NCBI RefSeq assembly: GCF_900660635.1
Contig: NZ_LR215032.1
Coordinates: forward strand, 248,001-312,000
Direction: 5' to 3'
From: Mycoplasmopsis gallopavonis
Lineage (GTDB): Bacteria; Bacillota_I; Bacilli_A; Mycoplasmatales; Metamycoplasmataceae
Length of the DNA: 64,000 nucleotides
Shown here: positions 32,352 to 44,201 of the stretch, piece after piece
Layout of the letters: every line of letters starts with the position of its first letter
Position numbering within the stretch: the first letter of the stretch is position 1
Notes under the pieces: model-generated
Databases searched by the model: none
Told to the model about the DNA's origin: nothing
What the model saw: the letters and a program-made list of their open reading frames with translations, nothing else
Made by a program: the position numbers and the translations under genes

Positions 32352-32382
32352 AAGCTTTGTAGCCTATAAAACTACAAAGCTT
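32352..32382 (-). terminator. Riboswitch expression platform: intrinsic terminator before oppA
   Basis: AAGCTTTGTAG and CTACAAAGCTT form an 11-bp stem with a 9-nt loop, followed on the minus strand by TTTTTTG. The loop sequence (TTTTATAGG) can pair with the 3' P1 strand of the aptamer (CTATA), giving an antiterminator-like alternative. Confidence 0.82.
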
Positions 32383-32428
32383 AATTTAATATTATTCTTA
32401 TGAACAACTCAAAATTAACTTAGTAATT

Positions 32429-32586
32429 CTATAGCACCAATGGTTCAAACCAAAGAGTAGAAATCTTTTATGTTTTTCTACCAACGCTTAAAATTGCCAC
32501 TTTAAGCATTTCGGCCTTTATATCCTTTCAATAAGTTCCTAGCATGCCTGCTCCCTTATTTACTCTTATTAAAGGCTCCTCTATAG
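32429..32586 (-). ncRNA. Lysine riboswitch (L-box aptamer)
   Basis: Read on the minus strand, the 158-nt segment carries the conserved L-box core in order: CTATAGAGGAGC (family GATAGAGGTGC), TAAGAGTA (AAGAGTA), a stem AATAAG/CTTATT then TGAAAGG, GGCCGAA (CGCCGAAG), a GCTTAAA/TTTTAAGC hairpin then GTTGG (GCTGG), a final arm, and closing TGCTATAG that pairs with the first bases to make P1. A terminator follows 47 nt later. Lysine binding would stabilise P1 and favour termination, so opp expression should rise when lysine is scarce. Confidence 0.88.
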
Positions 32587-32645
32587 GAGGAACATAAACA
32601 GATTTCATTACCATCTGTTTATGTTTTTTGGACAGACAGCAATAT
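32587..32645 (-). promoter_or_regulatory. Hairpin 5' of the lysine aptamer
   Basis: AACATAAACAGAT and ATCTGTTTATGTT form a near-perfect 13-bp stem directly upstream of the aptamer. A second long imperfect stem (GACAG...CTGTC, about 32636-32706) precedes it. Neither is part of the standard L-box. Confidence 0.55.
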
Positions 32646-32722
32646 TAAAGAATGGTTTTAATATTAATTCTATTAAAACGCATAATGTCTTTAATAATCA
32701 CTGTCATCTTTCTTTGTTTCAT
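32645..32722 (-). CDS. Possible leaderless 25-aa leader ORF upstream of the lysine riboswitch
   Basis: ATG 6 bp after the -10 box; begins MKQRKMTVII and contains 4 Lys and 3 Arg. It overlaps the long imperfect stem described above. There is no conservation information, so it may be a chance ORF. Confidence 0.3.
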   Translation of the reverse strand: MKQRKMTVIIKDIMRFNRINIKTIL

Positions 32723-32728
32723 GTAAGT

Positions 32729-32756
32729 AGTATAACCCAAAAAAATATTTTTCCAA
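32729..32756 (-). promoter_or_regulatory. Promoter of the opp operon
   Basis: Minus strand TTGGAA (32751-32756) and TATACT (32729-32734) with 16-bp spacing. It gives a leader of about 580 nt before oppA, holding the hairpins, riboswitch and terminator. No gene is seen between the terminator and oppA (32142-32351); that stretch is AT-rich and unremarkable. Confidence 0.65.
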
Positions 32757-32791
32757 GAAAAAAGCAGTGATTTTTTTAAAAAAATAATTAA

Positions 32792-32826
32792 AAAATAGAT
32801 CAAACATGAATTGATCTATTTTTTTC
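32792..32826. terminator. Terminator overlapping the end of the small membrane protein gene
   Basis: AAAAATAGATCAA, 7-nt loop, TTGATCTATTTTT; T-runs on both sides. It covers the last codons and stop of the gene ending at 32816. Confidence 0.75.
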
Positions 32827-33259
32827 AAAACAATAAAGCTTTTAAAACTGGTTTACTTTTTAACTCGGATAAAGTAATAAAAATATTGATTGCTAAAACA
32901 ATTGAATTTAAAACTAAGAAAATTTGAAGAATTATTTTTTGTGAGCTCAAATTAACATTAATTAAAATAGTAAGCAAGATCAATAAAATCAAATTCAAAA
33001 GAGTGAAGCTCAAAATAGAAAATTGATTAATTAGAAATTTTCTTTGTCTAGTTCACATAAAAAGAATAAAAAAGCAAAGAATAAAAATAACTAAACAAAA
33101 ACTTGTCAAATAAAAACTATAAAGCGAAAAATTAAATAAGTTCTCGCTAAGCGACTTAGCACTAAAAGCTTGAAGAAGAAATAAAGAACCTATTAAAGCT
33201 AAAATAGAGCTTAGTAGTAATAATAAGATATTTGTTCGAACTAATTTAGATAAATTCAT
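32816..33259 (-). CDS. Small integral membrane protein, function unknown
   Basis: 147 aa. Four predicted membrane helices (about 10-30, 46-68, 84-104, 110-128) and a short cytoplasmic tail. Leucine/isoleucine-rich with no recognisable motif. It follows the next membrane protein by 1 bp and lies in a three-gene run with it and folA. I do not recognise the family. Confidence 0.7.
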
Positions 33260-33260
33260 T

Positions 33261-33701
33261 TTAACCTTTCTTTTTCAAACTAATTAAATATGCAATTCCA
33301 ACTGGTGCAAAAACTATTTGAATAATTCCTGAAATTAATAGAAAAATATAAAGTAAAAGATAGACATTGCTATTAATAACTTGATTTGAAGAAATAAGTA
33401 AAATCAAAAAGATAAAAAGACTTAAAATTTTCAAATACCCAAAAATCCAAAGAATGACTTTAATAAAACCTTGAACTGGTCTAAAAAGCCAAAAAGCACA
33501 GAAAAGTCAAATTAAAATTATCAAATTCAAAACAAAACCAATTAAAACTAGCACAAATTCTAATTGACTTAGTTTATTCGGTAATGAAGAATTAAAATTA
33601 ATTAAACCAAAAATAGAATTTGTAAGTGTAAAAATAGAAAGTCATGAGAGTAAAACAAAAAATCATAAAAAGTGTTTGTAATAATTATTTCTTTGCTTCA
33701 T
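33261..33701 (-). CDS. Small integral membrane protein, function unknown
   Basis: 146 aa, read through several UGA Trp codons as well as two UGG, which is unusual for this genome. Four hydrophobic helices; basic C-terminus ISLKKKG. Similar size and topology to its downstream neighbour, which may reflect an old duplication or a two-component membrane complex. SD GGAGAATTT before ATG. No known family recognised. Confidence 0.7.
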
Positions 33702-33724
33702 AAATTCTCCTTTGTTATCTTATT

Positions 33725-34281
33725 TTAATACTTTCTTGATAAAAACTCTGCTCTTTTTTGAATAAACTCCTCATCAAAGCTTGCGTCATACTGATAAATA
33801 TCAAAGTCATCACAACTTTGATATTTATTCTCTTTTTGCACTATTTTTTGATGGAGTAAATCAAAGTAAACATCACCTTGATAAGTATTTTTAATTAAAC
33901 TTAATCAAATTTGATCTGCTCAAAATAATATCTAGTATAAATTTCCTTACCACCACAAATAAATAAATTCTCTTTTGAATTTTGAAAACTTAGAAAAAGA
34001 CTAAGCATTTCTTGCTCGGTATAAATAATTAAATCTGCTTGATTTTTTAAGTTTAATAATTGTTCTTCAGTGTTATTAAGTCCTATGAGAGATAGAATAA
34101 TTTTACGATCTTGCTTTTGAAAATTAGAAGGCAGAGATTTGAAAGTATTCAATCCAAAAAGCAAAGTTCCTTGCTTTGTCATTTCAAAAAAGAAAGCAAG
34201 TTCACTTGGAATATTTCAAGGTAATTTGTCTCCTTTCCCAATAAGACCATTTAAATCGCTTGCATAAATTAATTTAATCAT
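33725..34281 (-). pseudogene. folA: Dihydrofolate reductase, frameshifted near the C-terminus
   Basis: N-terminal sequence is clearly DHFR: LIYASDLNGLIGKGDKLPWNIPSEL (substrate/NADPH site, split here as YASDLNGLIG and KLPWNIPSEL), TLLFGLNTFKSLP and LFICGGKEIY. The frame stops at 33901-33903 after FEQIKFD. One missing base near 33914-33918 would continue it as QIWLSLIKNTYQGDVYFD, matching the conserved last strands. The total length of 557 nt is one short of a multiple of three. Reduces dihydrofolate for thymidylate synthesis; probably inactive, unless this is a sequencing error. Confidence 0.82.
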
Positions 34282-34282
34282 T

Positions 34283-34332
34283 ATTTAATGATATAAAAAT
34301 TAATTAAAAAACACCTTAAATTATTAAGGTGT
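34283..34332. repeat. 50-bp target duplication of IS1634-type copy 2, left
   Basis: Identical to 36199-36248. Contains an intrinsic terminator (ACACCTTA, 6-nt loop, TAAGGTGT). Confidence 0.93.
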
Positions 34333-36198
34333 CCTGCGTTTCCAAGTTGTAATGAAGAAAAAAACGAATACACCTACAAATAAGGCGTATTCGTTTTTTG
34401 TACTTTTAAATTACAATGATAGACCATCCACTGCATATTGAAAATCACTATATATTTTGTTTAATTCCTTATGTTCTGGGTCTAAATTATTCTTGATTTC
34501 ACTTACAACTTTACCATTCACAGTCTTTGTTGTGATTGTTATAAGTTTCAATGCATCTATAAACATATTCATTGTGAGTTTTTGGATCTCTCCATTATCT
34601 TTATAAAATTTCTTTAATTTATAAATGCAATATTTCAAAACAATTAGAGATAAAAAGCATAAAAATACATGAGATTGAATATGCTCGTCTTTATAAACGT
34701 ACATCGGCCTAACTTCGATTGCTGATTTTAAGGTTCTGAAACCTTCTTCCACTTTTCATTGTCCCTTATATATTTCATTCGCTTCTTTTGAATCTATGTT
34801 TGTTATGTTGGTTTCAATCATATAAAAGCCATCTTCATTAGCTACTTTTTTAATTTTTTCGATATTTAATCTTCCGACTGTTTTACCATCTACATCCATA
34901 TACTTTTTCTTATATTCAGGAACCAAAGCACTTAATGGCAATTCACCGTTAATAGACTTTTTCTCCAATTTATTAATAAGATTTTGTCTTTTTATTTTGT
35001 CTAAAGTTTGTTTTGAAGGGCTAAAATAGACAAATTGTTTTCTAAAAGTATCGCTATATCTTTTTTTATTTTTGTTTTTAGCTCAAACAGATTGGACGAA
35101 TCTAGATTTAGTAAAATAATCATTTTCTTGAACAAACCCTTGATCATTTACTATAAATGCTTTATCTTCTTTTCCAAGAATATCAATACGTTTCTGTACT
35201 ATATATTTATATCCTTTTTGTTCTAAATATCTTAAATTTGCATTTTGACTAATACCTTTATCAGCAACTATTATTGTGTCTTTTGTTTTGTAAATTCTTT
35301 GCATTTCAATTAAAAATTTCACAAGAGTTTTAGAATCTCCAGTATTTCCTTCGAAGACTTTATAGTGAAAAGGAATACCATTATTATCAACTGCCATAGC
35401 CACAACAATTTGATCTTCATCATGCTTTCCATCTTTAGAAAAACCTCTTTGTCTCAAACCATCTCTTGAAAAACTTTGAAAATAAACAGTTGTATTATCA
35501 AAATGCATTAATTTTGTGTTTCTAGTTGTCAATTCTTGCATTTTGTTATAAATATTGACTAAAATTGTATTTTTATATTCTAAAAAAGTATCAAAATAGT
35601 TATAAATTGAAGATTTTTTTACATCTATCTTATGTAAAAAATCATTTTTGTTTTTGTATTGACAAATATAACTTCTTGGTTGAATTATTCTTGTTGCAAC
35701 AATAAATTCTAATACTTCTTCTAAAGATTTGTGTTTAGTTTTAGGTAATCCTTTAAATAAATCTAGTTCTTTAATTACTTTATAAATAAGTTCAATACCA
35801 ACGTTTTTTACATTTGTTTCGACAGATGTTGGGTTAAGTAATTGGAAAAATTTGGTTTTAACTTCAATTTTATCTTCTCCAACAGGAACCAATCTAGCAA
35901 TTGGTTTTAAATCATCGATGTTTTGCAGAGAATATTTTTCTTTAATTTCTTCTCAATAACCTAATCCAACTAAATTCCCAATCCCTTTACCGTATCCTTT
36001 TGATATTCCTAATGCAATGTAAATCCCTTTTGGGTTTTTTCTTTTATACAAAATGTAGTTGCTCATATTTATATTATACATTATTATCATTGTAATCATT
36101 GTAAAAAATTAAAATAATTAAAAATTGTACTTATATACTATGTATATAAGTAATAAGGTAAAAGGTATAAAAAAGAGCTTCCAACTTGGAAACTCAGG
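34333..36198 (-). mobile_element. IS1634-type insertion sequence, copy 2 (intact)
   Basis: 1866 bp with imperfect terminal repeats (CCTGCGTTTCCAAGTTG at left; complement of CCTGAGTTTCCAAGTTG at right). Flanked by 50-bp direct repeats. Diverged from copy 1, so it is a separate arrival or an older lineage. Confidence 0.92.
34411..36066 (-). CDS. IS1634-type (DDE) transposase, intact
   Basis: 551 aa when three or more UGA are read as Trp. DDE residues are visible in HFDNTTVYFQS, VADKGISQN and KVEEGFRTLKS. The N-terminus (MSNYILYKRKNPKGIYIALG) aligns with copy 1. ATG 36064-36066 has no strong SD. Catalyses cut-out or copy-type transposition with long target duplication. Confidence 0.92.
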
Positions 36199-36248
36199 AT
36201 TTAATGATATAAAAATTAATTAAAAAACACCTTAAATTATTAAGGTGT
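36199..36248. repeat. 50-bp target duplication of IS1634-type copy 2, right
   Basis: Second copy of 34283-34332, with the same terminator; here it ends 8 bp before the last gene of the MIB/ATPase/MIP locus and probably is that operon's natural terminator. Confidence 0.93.
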
Positions 36249-36256
36249 TTCTAGCA

Positions 36257-38788
36257 CTAAAATCCTTCAGGGAAAAGTGCTGTTTTTTTACTTCGATCTC
36301 CAAAACCTTCTTCACCTTTGTAAATTAAACGAAGGTTTTGTCTATAAGAATGTGTTTGTTTTGGAAAACGCAATTGATCTGTTCCGTCAATTAAGTTATA
36401 AGCATAAACGATATTGCTATTAAATTCGCTTCTTATATCAACTGATTGCACAAGTGGTGCAATTGTTGCATTTTTCATAAGATCACCATAGTTTACATCT
36501 CCTGTTACATTGTTATAAATACCAACTATTTCTCCAAATTCATTATAAGCAACACTACCTGATGCTCCATAATAAAGTGAAGAGAATTTGATGTTTTGAT
36601 TAGAACCATAAAAACTAAGTAACGGACGGTTTCATACCTTTGTATAAATTTGTACATTATCATTTAAAACTTTTGATTCAAAATCATTAGTTGAATAACT
36701 AAAAGCTTTTTTATTCTCAGGTGATCTAAAATATGAAGTTTCTTCATTATTTCTTTCAAGTGGATTATTTTGCATTCAATGAGCACTTGTATTTGAATTT
36801 AATTGTGGATATCCACCAATATAAATATTCTTAATATTAGGTAGTGAAATATTATCATATTGACCATAATAATCACTTGAAGCTAATAAATTTTTACCTT
36901 TTGAAATGTAATCTGCAACAATAAAAGGATAATCACTTGTTTTGCGGTTTGGATTACGTTTTTCTTTCATTCTTTTAACATATGAATCAACCGCAGCGAT
37001 TGCTTTTTGAATTCAACCTTTTGCTTTTGAATCATCTTGAAGAACATTTAAATCTACATCTAATTCAAAAATACCAAAATCCACATAATAAGGAATGTAA
37101 TCTATACTATCAACATAAGATATCATTTTTTGATATCTTTCATGATCTTCCGGAGAAGCAATATTGCTATTAAGTTCACTTATTTTTTCCTTATAATCTT
37201 TTTTATACTCTGCAACACGATTTAAATCATAAATATTTTTATTCATAAAGTCTAAACCTGCAAAAACCATTTTGACTTCCCATGCACCTAAAGATCAGTT
37301 TTCTACAAATTCAACAGTTCCACCTTTTTCTTGAATGTGTTTTTTATAAGAATTATTTGGAATTGAATCAAAATTAGAAGGATAATTTGTCGTTTTTCCT
37401 AATTTAAATGTTGATAATTTATTTAATGACGGATCTCCATAATTTAATTGTTTAGAAAGCTCGTCTGATAAAGTATTAGAAAATTTATCTAAAACGTGCA
37501 TATTTGTTGCAAAAAATAACTTATATTTATTTTCTTGTCCATTACCTTCATATCTATGATAGTCAATTAATCATGCTGTTCCTTGCGAAACATCTCTAAT
37601 AAGAGTGTTTCCTGTTGAAGAATTTTCTAGAATATCATATTTTATGGCAAATGTTCTATCATAAATTTCTTTATAAATTGTTGTAGGATCAACTACTTCA
37701 AATTGTGAAGCAAACTCTGGGTATGTATGGGTTTTTATATCATACATAGGAAAGTTTGGAAAACCAGGGAAAGTTGGTATTGTAGGTTCAGGATTTGGTT
37801 GAGGTTGAGGTTGTGGTTGAGGTTGTGGTTGAGGTTGTGGTTGAGGTTGTGGTTGAGGTTGTGGTTGAGGTTGTGGTTGAGGTTGTGGTTGAGGTTGTGG
37901 TTGAGGTTGTGGTTGAGGTTGTGGTTGAGGTTGTGGTTGAGGTTGTGGATTAACATGAGGCTCTGTTGGTGTAGGATCATGATTTGGAAGCGGATCAAGT
38001 GGTGGTTCTTCTTTTGGCTGAGTTTCTTTTTTTGGAAAATCAGGTAAATCTTTTAAAGTTTTTTCAATTGAACTTACAACTTGAATAGTTGGTAGATTAT
38101 TTTCGTATCCATAAATTTTTGCAAGTTGAGTTTTTTGAATAATTTCAGTTTCATAATCCCTTAATTCATTACCAATTCTAAGCATTTTAGTTAAACGATT
38201 GGTTCTTTCGGAATTTGCATAAATAAATTGATTATTAATTCTATTAAATTCTTGATCAATTTCATTTAATTTTTCTCTAACACCTTTTCGCTCTTTGATT
38301 TTTTCAACAATTTCTAAAAATAAAGCTTTTAAAGATTGATTATTTGTTTGAAAGTTTTCAAAATTGTCAACCTCAATTTTTAATTTTTTAACAACTTCAC
38401 GCTCTAAAGAATTTGAAGATTTAGTTTCTGCAAGTTTAATTTTAGTTTTAATTAATTCGTTTAATTCTAATAATTTAGTGTTTAACTCTTCTTTTTTAAC
38501 TGCAATTTGTTCTTTTTCTTGCTTAGATTTATTAATTTTTTCACTAAATTCCGGAAGTGACTTATTATATTGCACAAATAATTCAATTAATTGATCAATT
38601 TTATCTCTTAGTTCATAAATATCAGATTTTAATTTATTCACAACTTCCATGATATTAAAGTCAGAAGGTAAATCTGCTTTTGAACCATTAATATTTTTTT
38701 TAGAAACACTTTGGAAACAAGAAGTTGCTATAAAAGGTATTGAAGTTGCTATTAATCCTAATCAAATTTTTTTATATTTTTTACGCAT
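36257..38788 (-). CDS. MIP-type DUF31 serine protease lipoprotein with Pro-Gln repeat
   Basis: 843 aa lipoprotein (signal MRKKYKKIWLGLIATSIPF, lipobox IATSC). Coiled-coil region at about 45-215, then a (PQ)n stretch at about 280-330, then the DUF31 protease domain. Trypsin-like triad: His in FATNMHVLD, Asp in VDFGIFELD, Ser in YYGASGSVAYN. Family members next to MIB cleave immunoglobulin heavy chain (MIB-MIP system, known from M. mycoides). It lies 2 bp after the second protease gene and is the last gene of the locus. Which of the two is the principal Ig protease cannot be told from sequence. Confidence 0.86.
37797..37947. repeat. Tandem 12-bp repeat coding for (PQPQ)n
   Basis: About twelve near-perfect units of GGTTGAGGTTGT. 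Each unit is four codons, so slippage changes linker length without breaking the frame. Confidence 0.92.
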
Positions 38789-38790
38789 TG

Positions 38791-41028
38791 TTAGTCCTTA
38801 AATTTGTATTCTTCAGGAATAACACTTGTTCCTTGTTTAAATAATTTTGTTTTGTAATTTCCACCATAAATTTGCATTAATTTTTCACGGTAAGAAGAAA
38901 TTTGGTATTTACCTCCACCATAAATAAGATCGTATTGTTCTAAATTATAGCTACCATATTGATTATTGTAATTGTGTCCATTACTTCTAAAAGCTTGTGC
39001 AAGTGATACTTGCGAAATTCCTTGAGCATCCGCTGTTGCATAAGAAATACCCAAAATGTTGTTGTACATATCTCTGACGCTACTTCCAGAAGCTCCGGCC
39101 ATTGGTTGTCAGCTATTAAGAACATAACCTAAACCATAGTTAATGTAATATCTTCCTTGATATTGACTTGTTTTATCACGTAAATTTAAAACATCAAAAG
39201 CTTCATTTGTTTCCGCTTTAATTAACGGAGAAGTTATGGTAATATCTGTAATCCCTGGTTTATCTACAAAATTACGAAAGGCTAATGATTTAGATAATCC
39301 ATATCCATATTCAGCAATACCTTTTGATGGATCAGAAGATTTATTAGTTCATAAACTAGAAGTAAATTTTAAAGTTACTTTTTGTGCTGGTGGGAGTGCA
39401 TCACGATTGATTGTATGATCAGAATCTGCATTTGGGAAACCAAGTGCTAAAAAGTTAACATTAATTCTAGAAATTGCTTTTGAAGTTCCATCGATATTAA
39501 TATTTACTTTTTCTTTAGTTAATTTATCATAGTCAGTTAAAACATTATAAGTTGCAGGTTTTGACTGTTGTTCGCTAGGTAAATCTGCGTATCCTGCTGT
39601 AATTTGTTTTGCTAATTCATGATAATCTGTGTATTTTGTTTCTTCACTTGTTCCACCTGTAATTTGCTTACGAATAACAGCATTAATATCTGCACTCTTA
39701 GGTTTTGCAAAATCAATTTCTAAAACTGCAAAATCAGCCATTTCTTCAACACCTTGGAATTCCGGGTTTGAAAGATAATCTTTTGGTGATTGACTTAAAA
39801 AGTTTGTTCCCAAGTAAACAATTCTAACTTGTGAAGGATCTAAAGAAATTTTTTCAACACTAGGATCCATGCTTGTAGTCTCTAAAAGTTTATTAATTGG
39901 TGTTGATTTTGTGAAATGATTTAATTCAACACTAACTGTTTTACCTTGCAATTCATCCGCAATGTGTTTAATTTGCTTTTTGATTTTGTTGTATTCAATG
40001 ATGTATGGACTTAGATTGTTTAAATCTGCTGTAGAATATTTCTTTTCTAATTCTTTTGCTTTTGTAGAATTAGGACCTTGCTCTTTTTTATATTTTTCGA
40101 TTAATGCTTGATCACGTTTATATTCTTCTTCCATTTCTTTTTCACGAATTAACAATGATTTTTGAGCATTTAATTCTTCTTCTAATTTTGGTTCATTTAA
40201 GTAAGGATCATTGCTTCCGGCTACTTTTTTGAAAGGCATTGCAACGTGTAAGTTTGTCGCAAGATATCACTTAGTTGGATATTTACCTGTTTCATCAAGT
40301 TGGTAATCTAAAATTCAAGCAGTACCTAAGAAATTTTGACTTGAACTTACATTCATTTTTTTAAGTTCTGGATCATTTTTAATTAATTCATTGTCATTAT
40401 GAAAAATAATTGAATAAGACTCTAAAGCAATTTGCTTGTAATTTTCATTTGCTAATTTTCTCGCTGTTCCTCTATCACCTGGTGTTGATTTACGGTAGTA
40501 TTGTCTAAAAGTACCTCGAATAGGATTGATTTTAATTTTGTTATTTCCTGATGGTAATGAATAATTTTTTAAGTAAGAATCAATGTAGTAAGGTTGAAAA
40601 CTATTTTTAGATTGCTCATTGAAAGCGTTAATGATTTGGATATTTTGAGTTTTGAAATTTTGAGCAATTTTAGGAGGAAATTGTTGTGCTAATCTATTGA
40701 AATAATCAACTTCATCATCTACATATTCATTAATAACTTTTGCATTTTCTGGTGTTATGCTATATTTTAGATCGTTTGTTGTAATATGTAATGTATCCTC
40801 ATCTATTACAATCGGATTGCTTGGATTTTCACCTGGGTTTTCACTACTTCCTCCACCATTTTGGTTTTCGCTTCCATTTTCATTGCTTCCACCATTTTCA
40901 TTATCTCCTGGATTAACTGGTTTAGGTTCTTCCTTTTTGATTGCAGGTTGGCAGGCTCCTGAAGCTAAAACCGTAGCAAATGGAACTAGTCCAAAAAGTA
41001 ATAAAAACTTGTTCTTTACTTTTTTCAT
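38791..41028 (-). CDS. MIP-type DUF31 serine protease lipoprotein
   Basis: 745 aa lipoprotein (signal MKKVKNKFLLLFGLVPF, lipobox-like ASGAC at Cys26). A Gly/Asn/Glu/Ser-rich spacer (about 30-70) leads to the DUF31 domain: His in LATNLHVAM, Asp in ADFAVLEID, Ser in MAGASGSSV. A charged coiled-coil of about 80 residues is inserted between His and Asp. It begins 2 bp after the F1-like beta gene. Likely an immunoglobulin protease partner of MIB. Confidence 0.86.
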
Positions 41029-41030
41029 AA

Positions 41031-42406
<1,376 letters not shown>

Positions 42407-42407
<1 letters not shown>

Positions 42408-43942
42408 TATTTAACCTCCACTAATAATTTTGAAATTTTACTAATTAATTCATGATCAATTGGTGTAAATTCTTCTTTTGAATTTAATTCAATATTTCAG
42501 TTTAAATTATTTGCTTTTGCAAATTCAAAGAGTGCAAACTTGAAGAAATTACGAGCAAGTTCATCACTTTTTTGTTTATTAGCTAATAAATTTTGGAAAA
42601 TTTGGAAAGCTAATTTATCATGATGAATGAATAGATCGATAAATTTTAAAGCTAATTGGATATCACTAATTCCGTTTAAAATTCCTCAAGTTACTAATTT
42701 TGAAGTTAAAAACATTACTTCTTCTGAATAACTTGATACACCTTTTTGAATAAACATACTTTCTGCAATCGCACCATTTGATAATAATGTCTTTAAACTA
42801 TCATTTAAATCATATTTTAATGAAGCTAAATTAATTTGACGCTTATATGATTTATATAATTTTCCAATTTCAGAAGCTACTTTGGCAATATATGGTTTTT
42901 GAACATTACCACCAATTCTACTTACAGAAAGTTGAATATCAACAGCCGGAATTTTTCCTGATGCAAATAAATCCGAGTTAGTTACAATTTGACCGTCTGT
43001 AATTGAAATAACATTCGAAGCAATTAATGATGTAATATCATTTTCAATAGTTTGAATAATCGGTAAGGCTGTAATTGATTTTCTTCCTAAAAATTTCCCA
43101 CTTCTTTCTAATAATTTAGAGTGAGTATAGAACATATCACCTGGAAAGGCTTCTTTACCAACTGGTTTGTTAATTAATAAGGCGATTTCACGCACAACAT
43201 TCGCATGGTTAGTTAAGCTATCAAAAATAATTAAAACATCATCTGTCATTGAAATATTTTCAGCATGAGCCATCGCTACATATGGTGCTAAATATTGTTC
43301 ATATGGACTACTTGAAGAAGCGTCAATAATAAAGGTGTAATCTAAAGCCCCATTGTCTTTTAAAATTTTATAAGCAGCTGACACTTGTTCTTTTTGCTGA
43401 CCGATTGAAACGTAAATACATTTAACATTTTTACCTTTTTGATTAATAATTGTATTTAATGCGATAAATGTTTTTCCTGTTTTACGATCACCGATAATTA
43501 ATTCTCTTTGCCCTTTTCCGATCGGAATTAAAAGATCAATATTAATGTATCCTGTATAAAGTTGTTCTGATAATGGACGGAAATCTAAAAGTTTGTTATT
43601 TGAATTAAAAATTTCATGTTCAACTTGGTAGCTTTCACTTCCTAAGGTTGCATCTTGTGGGAAAAGAACTTGTGAATTGATGTCGATAATTTTCCCATAA
43701 ACATCAAGTGGTGTTTTTGCTAAGTTACTTGCTTTTAGTTCGCTTACTTCTTGGCCAACAATAATTTCACCAAGACCTTTACTTGCAAGGCAATATGCTT
43801 TATCTCCTGTTGCAGAAATTAACAACATATGAACTTCTAAGTCTTTATTTTTTAATTTGAAAATTTGATTTTGTTTGTAATTATATTTTCCCGATAACTC
43901 AATCACGTAATCGAAAATAGCTGTAATAACAGGATTTTTCAT
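42407..43942 (-). CDS. F1-like ATPase alpha subunit (F1-like X0 cluster)
   Basis: 511 aa, read through UGA Trp. Walker A GDRKTGKTF, YVSIGQQKEQVSAAY and LIIFDSLTNHANVVREIALL match alpha-type motifs (GDRQTGKT, VAIGQK, DDLSKHA). AGGAGG lies before ATG 43940-43942, and the ATG overlaps the preceding stop by one base. Forms the hexamer with the beta-like subunit. Confidence 0.92.
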
Positions 43943-44201
43943 TACATTCCTCCTAAAATGATTGTAATAAGTAAAGCAATTGCACCGATCAAGGTTGAAA
44001 TTGAAATTCCAGCGATTGCTCATTTAAGTTTTTTATTGAATTTGATTTTATTTGATTTCTTTAATTTGATAATTAATGCAGAAAGTAATGTTCCTAACGA
44101 TACAATAAATAGAGAAATTGTCGCAGGAATTAAAAGTGCATTTTTCTTTGATTTAGTTCCAACAGGAGAGGTATTTTTAACCAATAAATAAGATTCTTTA
44201 A

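Noticed and set aside
34411..36066. Three separate small transposase fragments
   Set aside because: The breaks are UGA codons; read as Trp they form one intact 551-aa transposase.
37796..37950. Regular short repeats resembling a CRISPR array
   Set aside because: The 12-bp units are direct tandem repeats without spacers and translate in frame as Pro-Gln; no cas genes are nearby.
37727..38047. Plus-strand 106-codon ORF rich in Trp-Leu-Arg across the repeat
   Set aside because: It is the antisense of the Pro-Gln repeat of the lipoprotein gene, with no SD and extreme composition.
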